Source of the DNA: UBA4923 sp964606165
GTDB taxonomy: Bacteria; Bacillota; Clostridia; Saccharofermentanales; DTU023
Direction of reading: 5' to 3'
DNA length: 64,000 nt
Assembly (NCBI GenBank): GCA_964606165.1
Contig: CAZSFQ010000008.1
Span: 10,804 to 74,803, forward strand
How positions within the stretch are numbered: the first letter of the stretch is position 1; each line of letters starts with the position of its first letter. A program made the translations under genes and the position numbers. Below the pieces are notes generated by a model. That model had not been told where the DNA came from. It saw nothing but the letters and a program-made list of their open reading frames with translations, and searched no databases. Positions 23,204 through 30,839 of this stretch are shown piece by piece.

Positions 23204-26040
23204 GTGCCGGCCGTCCTCCTGGCTCTCCTGGCAGAGACCATTTTGGACAATTCCCCTGAGAAAAAGGGAATCATGACAAGAACCAGGATGATGGCCCAGT
23301 CGCGCAGGGCCAGAGGGATGGTCCGAAAATAGATTTCAAACAAGGGCAGGTAGAGAACTGCCAGGGTCAGGGCAAGGGACAACAAGACCGCCTTGTTCAG
23401 GCTTTTATTGGTGAACAGCCCCAGGCGGAAGACGGAGGAGTGTTCGGATCTTCCCGAGTAGACCCGCAGCAGCTCGGACAGGATCAAGGCGGTAAAGGCG
23501 TAAGTATGGGCACCCCATGAAGGCATGGCTCCGGGCAGGGGCATCAGGGAAAAAGCCGCCGGAGAGCCGGCCTGGATGTCCGGATAAAAATACCGGCCGA
23601 TATTGAATGCCGCAAAGACGGTAATGAAAATCGCAAGGGATTGAAAAACAATTGAACTCATCATGGGGCGGTTCAGAATTCTTTCATTTTTCTTGCGCGG
23701 CGGGTCAAGCATGATGCCGTCTTCTGATACTTCCCTGCCAAGCGCGAGGGCAGGGAAGCTGTCCGTCACCAGGTTAAGCCAGAGAAGCTGTACTGGGATC
23801 AGGGGCGCGTAGGCAGGACCAAACAGCATGGTGGTAATAAAGATGACCAGAATTTCGCCTACATTGCAGGAGAGGAGGAAACTGACGACTTTGCGGATAT
23901 TGGCATAGATGACCCGGCCCTGTTCCACGGCCTTGACAATGGTGCCGAAATTATCGTCAGTCAGAATCATATCGGCAGCCCCCTTGGCCACCTCTGTTCC
24001 TGTAATCCCCATAGCAACACCGATATCAGCCCGTTTCAGGGCGGGCGCGTCATTGACGCCGTCACCGGTCATGGAGACAATCCGGCCGGCCCGTTTGAGG
24101 GCTTCGATAATCCTGACCTTGTGCTCAGGTGATACCCGCGCGTAGACCGATGTAGTCCCGCTTCGGTCATAAAGTTCCTGGTCGGTCATTTCCTGAAGCT
24201 GCCTGCCGGTCAGGACTCCATCTCCCTGGTCCCGCAATTTAAGCTGATCAGCGATGGCCGCGGCTGTTTCCTCATGGTCACCCGTGATCATGACAACATC
24301 GATTCCCGCCTGATGGCAGACTTCGATGGCCGCCTTGACTTCCGGTCTGGGCGGATCCATCATGCCCATCAAGCCGGTGAAGACCATGCCCTGTTCCGCG
24401 TCATCGAAGCGGTCGCTTTCATGTGTTTTGAAGGCAAAGCCGAGGACGCGAAGTGCCTGGCGGGCGTAAGAGGAGTTATGCTCCAGAATCATCTGCCGCC
24501 TTTCGTCTGTCATAGGGATGACCCCCACAGTTGTCATCTCCCGGTCGCATCGCAGCAGGATGTGGTCCGGCGCGCCCTTGGTCATGGAGTAGAACTGCCC
24601 GTCATCGAGCAGACAGCCGACTGACATCATTTTACGTTCCGAATCGAAAGGCATTTCCCAGATGACGGGATAAGAGCGGCGCAGCTCTCCCGCATAGATG
24701 CCCCCTTTGGCCGCGGCTGTCAGCATGGCGCCTTCGGTCGGGTCCCCAATCATGGTAACCTGGCCGCTTTCTGAGGATTCGACCAGAACCGCGTCATTGC
24801 AAAGCGCGCCGATGGCCAGCATCCGGTCAAGAACCGGTGAAGAAACTTCTTCGGGCCCGCTTCCATCCTCCGGAAAGATGGCCCCTTTGGTTGAGTAACC
24901 GGTTCCTGTCACAAGGAAATTCAGCTTGTCGGCATAAAGGCGGGTAACTGTCATTTCATTTTGTGTGAGGGTCCCCGTCTTGTCAGAACAGATGGTGTTG
25001 ACGCTCCCCAGGGTTTCCACTGCCAGAAGGCGCTTGACGATGGCGTTTTCCCTGGCCATCTGTTTCATCCCGATCGCCAGCAATATGGTTACAACGGCTG
25101 GCAGCCCCTCGGGGATGGCGGCAACAGCCAAACTGATTGCTGCCATGAAGAGGGCCAGCGGCTCACCTCCCTGGAGCAGGCCGACACCGAAAATAATGGC
25201 GCAGACCAAAAGGCAGAAGATCCCCAGCACCTTGCCCAGTTTATTCAAGTTGACCTGGAGCGGTGTCATTTCGCTTTCAATGTGCTTCAGGCGATCGGCG
25301 ATCCTGCCAATTTCTGTTTGGGCGCCCGTCGAAACGACCCAGCCTTCTCCCCTGCCGTAGGTGATTTCCATGCCGCTGAAAACCATGTTTGTCCTGTCAC
25401 CGATACCGGGAATCTCGTCGAAAAGAACCGACGCGTCCTTGGCCACCGGGACGGACTCGCCCGTCAAGGCTGATTCATTGGCTTTCAAGTTGACGCTGGC
25501 CAGCAGCCTGATATCCGCCGGCACCACGTCGCCGGCCTCAAGCTCAACCAGGTCTCCGGGGACCAGCTCCGCTGCCGGCAGCTCGCGGGTTTGTCCCCCG
25601 CGGATGACCCGCGCGTAAGGCGCGGACATTTTCTTCAAGGCGTCCAGGGCCTTTTCCGCCTGATTCTCCTGGACGGCTCCCAGCACAGCATTGATCAGGA
25701 CAACCGCGAAGATAATTGCCGCGTCAATGGTCTCACCGAGAGCAGCGGAAATCGCGGCCGCCGCGATCAGGATGATAATCAGGAAATCCTTGAACTGGTT
25801 GAGAAGCTGCACGGCCAAAGGAGTCCTCTTCTCCCCTTCCAGTTCATTCTTTCCGACCTCTTCAAGCCTGGCTTTCGCTTCAAGGTCGTCCAGACCCTGT
25901 TCCGGGTCGGTTCGAAGCAATGCCCCGACCTGGTCGATGGCGGTGATGGAAGCTGCTTCGCCGGAAATGAAGCCGGCTTTCTTTTCATCTTCCTGATTCG
26001 GAGTCATAGGGCTTGTGGGAATCCCGGATTTTGTCGTCAC
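23200..26040 (-). CDS. Calcium-transporting P-type ATPase (P2A, SERCA-like)
   Basis: Membrane ATPase that exports Ca2+ (possibly Mn2+). About ten membrane helices are present. The actuator loop has ALTGESVPV, phosphorylation is at DKTGTLTQNEMTVTR, and the hinge reads MTGDGVNDAPALKRADIG. Ca2+ site residues are readable: PEGLP in helix 4, SCNVGEI in helix 5 and NLVTD in helix 6. The 946-residue length is normal. GTG at 26040 has AGAGGAAAG upstream and overlaps the previous gene by 56 bases; ATG at 26007 is an alternative without a clear ribosome-binding site. The overlap suggests coupling to the CBS-domain gene. Confidence 0.93.
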   Translation of the reverse strand: MTTKSGIPTSPMTPNQEDEKKAGFISGEAASITAIDQVGALLRTDPEQGLDDLEAKARLEEVGKNELEGEKRTPLAVQLLNQFKDFLIIILIAAAAISAALGETIDAAIIFAVVLINAVLGAVQENQAEKALDALKKMSAPYARVIRGGQTRELPAAELVPGDLVELEAGDVVPADIRLLASVNLKANESALTGESVPVAKDASVLFDEIPGIGDRTNMVFSGMEITYGRGEGWVVSTGAQTEIGRIADRLKHIESEMTPLQVNLNKLGKVLGIFCLLVCAIIFGVGLLQGGEPLALFMAAISLAVAAIPEGLPAVVTILLAIGMKQMARENAIVKRLLAVETLGSVNTICSDKTGTLTQNEMTVTRLYADKLNFLVTGTGYSTKGAIFPEDGSGPEEVSSPVLDRMLAIGALCNDAVLVESSESGQVTMIGDPTEGAMLTAAAKGGIYAGELRRSYPVIWEMPFDSERKMMSVGCLLDDGQFYSMTKGAPDHILLRCDREMTTVGVIPMTDERRQMILEHNSSYARQALRVLGFAFKTHESDRFDDAEQGMVFTGLMGMMDPPRPEVKAAIEVCHQAGIDVVMITGDHEETAAAIADQLKLRDQGDGVLTGRQLQEMTDQELYDRSGTTSVYARVSPEHKVRIIEALKRAGRIVSMTGDGVNDAPALKRADIGVAMGITGTEVAKGAADMILTDDNFGTIVKAVEQGRVIYANIRKVVSFLLSCNVGEILVIFITTMLFGPAYAPLIPVQLLWLNLVTDSFPALALGREVSEDGIMLDPPRKKNERILNRPMMSSIVFQSLAIFITVFAAFNIGRYFYPDIQAGSPAAFSLMPLPGAMPSWGAHTYAFTALILSELLRVYSGRSEHSSVFRLGLFTNKSLNKAVLLSLALTLAVLYLPLFEIYFRTIPLALRDWAIILVLVMIPFFSGELSKMVSARRARRTAGT

Positions 26041-27439
26041 TGTTTTTGCTTTCCTCTGCAGTCGGCAGAACTTCCAGTTTAATCCTGGCGATCCGCCTGT
26101 CTTCCATCTCCAGGACTGTGAATTTCAGATGGTTGAAGATGACTTCCGGCTTTTCATCCTGCAGGGGGATGTGTCCCAGCAAAGAGAGAACAAAGCCGGC
26201 GATGGTATCGAAATCATCGTCTTCTTTCAAGGCGTCAAGCTCAGGCACATAGCGGCCTGCCTCAGCCGGTGTCAGAAGGCCGCTGAAGAGGTAGGACCCG
26301 TCTGGATTGACGGTTACGCTCTCTTCGGGCGCGTCGTATTCATCTTCAATCTCACCGACGATTTCTTCAAGCAGATCCTCCAGGGTGACGATACCTTCCG
26401 TACCGCCATATTCATCGACAACGACTGCCATGGTAATCTGGCGCCGTTTCATCTCCCTGAAAAGGACATCAATCTTCTTTCCTTCCGGAACGAAATAGGT
26501 CGGTCTTAATATATTCTTGAGGCTGAACCCTTCCTCCTGCTGATCCCTGGCGACCCGCAGCAGATCCTTGACCGTCAAAACCCCCACGATATCGTCAATA
26601 TCTTCCTCATATACAGGAAACCGTGAATAGCGCGCGCTTGCCGCGATCTCAACGGCCTCGTCGTAGCTGGAATCCAGCGGGACCCCCGTCACCGAAACGC
26701 GGGGCGTCATAATCTCGGAAACATACTTGTCATCGAAGGCGAAAATGTTATTGATCAGGACGGCTTCCTCCGCCTGGAGATCTCCGCTCCCTGCCCCGGC
26801 TTCGACCAGAATCCGGATTTCCTCCTCCGTCACCTGGCTGGCCGTCTCAGACAGGTCAATGCCGAACAGGCGGATGATGGCGTTGCCGGATAAATCAAGC
26901 AGGCGCGTAAAAGGATAAAAGATAAAATCGAATCCCCGCAAAATGCCCGCGATTGACAGGGCAAGCGCCTCCGGTTTTCGCAGGGCCAGCCTTTTGGGTA
27001 CCAGCTCACCCAGGACCAGGGTGACATAGGAAAGCAGCATGGTGAGGCCCACCACTGAGACGGTTCGCAATGAAGGCGTCTGAGCGAGCGGGTCAATGGC
27101 CGCGTAGATCCTCCCGGCGATTTTATCAGCCGCAAAGGCGCTTGACAGAAAGCCGGCAAAAGTGATCGCGACTTGAATGGTTGACAGAAAGCGGCTTTTG
27201 TTATCGACGAAGCGCAGCAGGCGGCGGGCCTTTTTATGGCCCGCATTGGCCATCTGCCTGATCCGGTTGTCGTTTTGCGTCAGCACCGCTATCTCGGCAG
27301 CCGAAAAAAAGCCATTGATCAGAATGAGAATGAAAATCAGGATCAAATCGAACAGAAGTGAACCGCGATTTGCTGCGACTATTGTTTGTTTTTCCAATAT
27401 TGCCCTCATCAGAGGGCCGGTACAGCTGCTGCCGTCCAA
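25985..27439 (-). CDS. DUF21/CNNM-CBS-CorC_HlyC membrane protein
   Basis: Hemolysin C/CorC-type protein of the CNNM family, often linked to Mg2+ or Na+ efflux. An N-terminal DUF21 domain with hydrophobic helices (LILINGFFSAAEIAVLTQND) covers about residues 25-215. Two CBS domains follow (IMTPRVSVTGVPLD; FREMKRRQITMAVVVDEYGG), then a C-terminal CorC_HlyC transporter-associated domain. The start is TTG at 27439, nine bases after GGAGG; an in-frame ATG at 27409 is weaker. It is translationally linked to the calcium pump, so cation homeostasis is the likely shared theme. Confidence 0.9.
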   Translation of the reverse strand: MDGSSCTGPLMRAILEKQTIVAANRGSLLFDLILIFILILINGFFSAAEIAVLTQNDNRIRQMANAGHKKARRLLRFVDNKSRFLSTIQVAITFAGFLSSAFAADKIAGRIYAAIDPLAQTPSLRTVSVVGLTMLLSYVTLVLGELVPKRLALRKPEALALSIAGILRGFDFIFYPFTRLLDLSGNAIIRLFGIDLSETASQVTEEEIRILVEAGAGSGDLQAEEAVLINNIFAFDDKYVSEIMTPRVSVTGVPLDSSYDEAVEIAASARYSRFPVYEEDIDDIVGVLTVKDLLRVARDQQEEGFSLKNILRPTYFVPEGKKIDVLFREMKRRQITMAVVVDEYGGTEGIVTLEDLLEEIVGEIEDEYDAPEESVTVNPDGSYLFSGLLTPAEAGRYVPELDALKEDDDFDTIAGFVLSLLGHIPLQDEKPEVIFNHLKFTVLEMEDRRIARIKLEVLPTAEESKNSDDKIRDSHKPYDSESGR

Positions 27440-27501
27440 AAGGCATTACCTCCGCTTGTCCACAGGGACCGACGCCATGCTAGCAAATAACGCGCTTGTT
27501 T

Positions 27502-28245
27502 TCAATGGGATCTAAGATGAATAAGCGAAAACAGCGCGCCAATTGACTCGCGTGCAACCAGGTCTGCCAAGCCGTCACAGGCTGTCGCTTCCAGGTTGAT
27601 AAGCACAAGCCTGGATCCTGGCCTTCTGTAGTCAATCAAGCCGGCGGCAGGGTAAACTGTCATGGAAGAACCCCCGACGATCAGCAAATCAGCTCCGGAA
27701 ATGGCATCCACTGCCCCGGCCAGGACCTCCTGATTCAGCGGCTCGCCGTACATGACAATGTCCGGCCGCACCAGGCCGCCGCAACCTTTTTTCCGGCAAT
27801 AAAATGCGCCGGAACCAGATGCAACTTCAGCGAAACTGTAAACACGGGCGCAGCGCTGGCAGTAAAATTTAGTCCCGCTGCCATGGAGTTCATAAACACG
27901 GCGGCTCCCCGCTGCCTGGTGAAGCCCGTCGACATTCTGGGTAATAATGGCAGAAAGCATGCCTGCCGATTCCATTTCAGCCAGCTTCATGTGCGCCGGG
28001 TTGGGTCTTATACCGGCCTTCATGAAGTATTTCCTGTAAAATGAATAAAATTCCTGTGGCCGGGCATTCATAAATTCCAGGGTCAGGTAACTTTCCGCGC
28101 CACCCATCTGGGAATAGATGCCGGTATCGCTTCGAAAATCCGGCACTCCTGATTCCGTCGAAACGCCGGCGCCTCCGAAAAATACCGTAGCCTCGGATTC
28201 ATGAATCCACTGGGTCAGTTTCTCGATAATTGTCTGATTCGTCAT
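27502..28245 (-). CDS. Sirtuin NAD-dependent protein deacylase
   Basis: Sir2-family enzyme that removes acyl groups from lysines using NAD+. Motifs seen are GGAGVSTESGVPDFRS (NAD binding), TQNVDGLH and the catalytic HG in YELHGSG. A zinc site is formed by CQRC and CRKKGC, and VGGSSMTVYPAAG follows. The 247-residue length suits the bacterial CobB class. ATG at 28245 is chosen; a TTG five codons earlier is possible. It is divergent from the DUF3048 lipoprotein, with a perfect inverted repeat between them. Confidence 0.93.
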   Translation of the reverse strand: MTNQTIIEKLTQWIHESEATVFFGGAGVSTESGVPDFRSDTGIYSQMGGAESYLTLEFMNARPQEFYSFYRKYFMKAGIRPNPAHMKLAEMESAGMLSAIITQNVDGLHQAAGSRRVYELHGSGTKFYCQRCARVYSFAEVASGSGAFYCRKKGCGGLVRPDIVMYGEPLNQEVLAGAVDAISGADLLIVGGSSMTVYPAAGLIDYRRPGSRLVLINLEATACDGLADLVARESIGALFSLIHLRSH

Positions 28246-28301
28246 CTTATCCGCTCTCAAGGCATTCGCGGGGTTTGGAACAAGCGCCCCCAGGCATCTT
28301 G

Positions 28302-28331
28302 CATGATAGCACAGGCCGTCATGCTATCATG
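28302..28331. repeat. Perfect 10-base inverted repeat between the sirtuin and lipoprotein genes
   Basis: CATGATAGCA (28302-28311) and TGCTATCATG (28322-28331) are exact reverse complements with a 10-base centre. The repeat sits in the divergent intergenic region, and its right arm abuts TATAAAA. No T-run follows on either strand, so an operator is more likely than a terminator. Confidence 0.7.
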
Positions 28332-28395
28332 TATAAAACTTGATGGGGAGGTAAATGCGAGCGCCTTGACCAGGACCGGCTCGCATCTGAACTGG

Positions 28396-29448
28396 ATGAA
28401 AAGAACAGTTGCTCTACTAATGATCGTATGCCTTACCGCGACACTCCTGTCGTGCGGGACAAGTGATTCCACGGAATCGGAAACCGCACCAACCGAACAG
28501 TCAACGGAACAGTCAACCGAAGCGGTGACAACGATCCCCCCGGCTGAACCAGGCAATACGGAGCCAGATCCGGTCGCGGACGCCGCGCTTCTTTTTCCTG
28601 ACCGCTTCCCCATCGCCTTTATGATTAATAATGTTGCCGCCGCCAGGCCTCAATCGGGTCTTTCAAAGGCCAAGCTCATTTACCAGTTGATGACGGAAGG
28701 AAGAACTACCCGCCTGCTCCTTGTGACAGATTCCGAAGATGGTGTCGTCGGTCCCGTCAGGAGCGCACGGCCAGCCTACCTTGATCTGGTTGCCCAGCAC
28801 CGGGCTTTTTATTGCTACGCGGGCAACTGGCGGGTCATTGAGGACAGTCCTCATGTCAATGAAATCCGGATCCTGGACGCCCTGAAAGGAGATTATTCCA
28901 TCTTCTACCGGACAGACCACCGTGTGGCGCCTCACAATCTCTACATCAAGCTTGAAAATGCCTATGCGCGCGCGGAAAAGAAGTTCGGGTCAATCTCGCC
29001 TGACGAACCGGTTCAAGGTCTTCGCGTCCGGGACCAGTTCGCCAAACCCGGTATCGGTGAGCGAGTGACAGAAATCCATTATCACTACAGTCAATTGAAA
29101 GAATCTTTCAAGTATGACGCCGAAAAGCAGGTTTACCATAAATACAACAACGACGTGCTCTTGGTGGATGAACAAACAGGCCAGGCTCTGGAAATTGCCA
29201 ATATCATTGTCCTTTACCGGCCGCACAGTCTGATGCCCAACGGCGTTCATAACAAGATCAACTGGGTTGACGAGGCGGAGGCAACTTATCTGACGGCTGC
29301 CCGTAAATACACCATCGACTGGGAAAAAACTTCGCGCACCGACCCCATCGTCTACTACCTGGATGGCCGGGAGCTGATCCTGAACCCTGGCCTGACCTGG
29401 GTGATCGTGGTGGATGACAGCGCGCTCAAATCAGTGGAATACCGCTGA
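28396..29448 (+). CDS. DUF3048 domain lipoprotein (YerB-like)
   Basis: Secreted lipoprotein of about 350 residues. The signal peptide MKRTVALLMIVCLTATLLSC ends in a lipobox cysteine, followed by a Thr/Glu/Pro-rich linker of about 40 residues. The DUF3048 N-domain (PIAFMINNVAAARPQSGLSK, GRTTRLLLV, GPVRSARPAYLDL) and C-domain (SLMPNGVHNKINW to NPGLTWVIVV) follow. Function of the family is unknown. The ATG has no clear ribosome-binding site. TTG at 28366 is an in-frame alternative 14 bases after GGGGAGG, overlapping the stop of a four-codon frame (ATG at 28355). A strong terminator follows. Confidence 0.88.
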   Translation: MKRTVALLMIVCLTATLLSCGTSDSTESETAPTEQSTEQSTEAVTTIPPAEPGNTEPDPVADAALLFPDRFPIAFMINNVAAARPQSGLSKAKLIYQLMTEGRTTRLLLVTDSEDGVVGPVRSARPAYLDLVAQHRAFYCYAGNWRVIEDSPHVNEIRILDALKGDYSIFYRTDHRVAPHNLYIKLENAYARAEKKFGSISPDEPVQGLRVRDQFAKPGIGERVTEIHYHYSQLKESFKYDAEKQVYHKYNNDVLLVDEQTGQALEIANIIVLYRPHSLMPNGVHNKINWVDEAEATYLTAARKYTIDWEKTSRTDPIVYYLDGRELILNPGLTWVIVVDDSALKSVEYR

Positions 29449-29472
29449 GATCCGGTTATTTAAAAAGAACAG

Positions 29473-29505
29473 GGGCGCCGTCTGCGTACAGAAGGCGCCC
29501 TTTTT
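29473..29505 (+). terminator. Intrinsic terminator after the DUF3048 lipoprotein gene
   Basis: GGGCGCC (29473-29479) pairs with GGCGCCC (29494-29500), followed by five T. On the minus strand the same stem follows tRNA-Lys and may terminate it too. Confidence 0.9.
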
Positions 29506-29580
29506 GGTACACCATCGGGGATTCGAACCCCGGACCCACTGATTAAGAGTCAGTTGCTCTGCCAACTGAGCTAATGGTGC
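29505..29580 (-). tRNA. tRNA-Lys(CTT)
   Basis: A 76-base cloverleaf with encoded CCA. Acceptor GCACCAT pairs with ATGGTGT (one G-T). The anticodon stem ACTGA/TCAGT encloses CTCTTAA, giving CTT, which reads AAG. A perfect consensus promoter lies immediately upstream. Confidence 0.96.
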
Positions 29581-29591
29581 GAACACCGGTC

Positions 29592-29620
29592 ATTATAAGA
29601 GGACTTATTTCATTTGTCAA
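29592..29620 (-). promoter_or_regulatory. Consensus promoter of tRNA-Lys
   Basis: TTGACA (29615-29620), 17 bases and TATAAT (29592-29597) on the minus strand match the sigma-A consensus exactly. The TGA within TTGACA is the stop codon of the upstream Kbl-like gene. Confidence 0.93.
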
Positions 29621-30804
29621 AGATTGAATTTTGCCCTGGCCCTGGCAAAACAGTCAATGGCAAAATCAAGATCCTCCTTTGAGTGGGCGGCTGACACCTG
29701 AGTCCTGATGCGCGCTTTGCCCTGTGGTACGACGGGAAATTTGAAGGCGATGACGTAAAGACCCAATTCAAGCAGATAATCAGCCACATCAATCGCCTTG
29801 ACGGCGTCATATACCATGACAGGAACAATGGGGTGAAGGCCTGGAATGATATCAAGGCCGATCTTTTCGACTCCCTGGCGGAAATATTGGGTATTGTCAT
29901 TCAAGCGGTCGATTAAGACTGTATTGCGCCTCAGCATCTCCAGCACCTTGAGCGATGTCGCGGCGATCGCGGGAGCCAGGGTATTGGAAAAAAGGTAGGG
30001 CCTGCTCTTCTGGCGCAGCCAGTCGACAAGCGGCTTTTTCGCCATGGTAAAGCCGCCTGACGCGCCGCCCATGGCCTTGCCCAATGTGCTGGTCATGATA
30101 TCGATCCGGCCCGTGACACCGCAATATTCCGGTGTTCCCCGTCCCGTCCCGCCGACAAAGCCGGAAGCATGTGAATCATCCACCATAACCAGGGCATCAT
30201 AGCTGTCAGCGAGATCGCAGATGGCTTTCAGGTCTGCGATGATGCCGTCCATGGAAAAGACACCATCGGTGGCGATCAGCTTGATGCGGGCCCCTGTTTC
30301 GTCCGCTTCCCTGAGGCGGGCCTCAAGCTGTACCATGTCATTATTGTCGTAAACGTAACGGGCGGCTTTGCTCAGACGGATGCCGTCGATGATGCTGGCA
30401 TGATTCAGGCGGTCGCTGATAACAGCGTCACCGTCAGTCAGAATAGTCTCAAAGAGGCCTCCATTGGCATCAAAGCAGGAAGAATACAAGATGGCATCTT
30501 CAAAACCGAAAAATTCAGCCAGCCCCTCTTCCAAATCCTTGTGCAAAAGCTGGGTTCCGCAGATGAAGCGGACAGACGACAGGCCGTAGCCCCACCGGTC
30601 ATAGCTGTCCTTGGCCGCCTGCTTCAATTCGTCATGATTGGACAGTCCCAGATAATTGTTGGCGCACATATTGACGACAGCCTTCTTGTCCACCGTATCA
30701 ATCCTGCTGCCCTGAGGAGCTGTCAACACGCGTTCTTCACTGTAGACACCCGATTCTTTCAGGGCATCCAATTCCTCTTCAATAATCCTGATCCCTTTTT
30801 TCAT
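29617..30804 (-). CDS. kbl: Glycine C-acetyltransferase / 2-amino-3-ketobutyrate CoA ligase
   Basis: PLP enzyme of the alpha-oxoamine synthase family. It cleaves 2-amino-3-ketobutyrate with CoA to glycine and acetyl-CoA in threonine breakdown. Motifs: MCANNYLGLSNHDELKQAA, SCFDANGGLFETIL, DDSHASGFVGGTGRGT and the PLP lysine in STLGKAMGGASGGF. The start at 30804 (MKKGIRIIEEEL) has GAGGTGGAG. The 395-residue length suits Kbl. 8-amino-7-oxononanoate synthase is the main alternative, but the RGTPEYCGVTGRIDI stretch and N-terminus favour Kbl. No threonine dehydrogenase gene is adjacent. Confidence 0.87.
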   Translation of the reverse strand: MKKGIRIIEEELDALKESGVYSEERVLTAPQGSRIDTVDKKAVVNMCANNYLGLSNHDELKQAAKDSYDRWGYGLSSVRFICGTQLLHKDLEEGLAEFFGFEDAILYSSCFDANGGLFETILTDGDAVISDRLNHASIIDGIRLSKAARYVYDNNDMVQLEARLREADETGARIKLIATDGVFSMDGIIADLKAICDLADSYDALVMVDDSHASGFVGGTGRGTPEYCGVTGRIDIMTSTLGKAMGGASGGFTMAKKPLVDWLRQKSRPYLFSNTLAPAIAATSLKVLEMLRRNTVLIDRLNDNTQYFRQGVEKIGLDIIPGLHPIVPVMVYDAVKAIDVADYLLELGLYVIAFKFPVVPQGKARIRTQVSAAHSKEDLDFAIDCFARARAKFNL

Positions 30805-30839
30805 ACTCCACCTCGGTTCTGCTCTTTTTGTCACTGCCT

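Noticed and set aside
28201..28395. N-terminal extension of the DUF3048 lipoprotein into the sirtuin gene
   Set aside because: It would cross the sirtuin start and the intergenic palindrome and would bury the lipoprotein signal peptide 65 residues inside.
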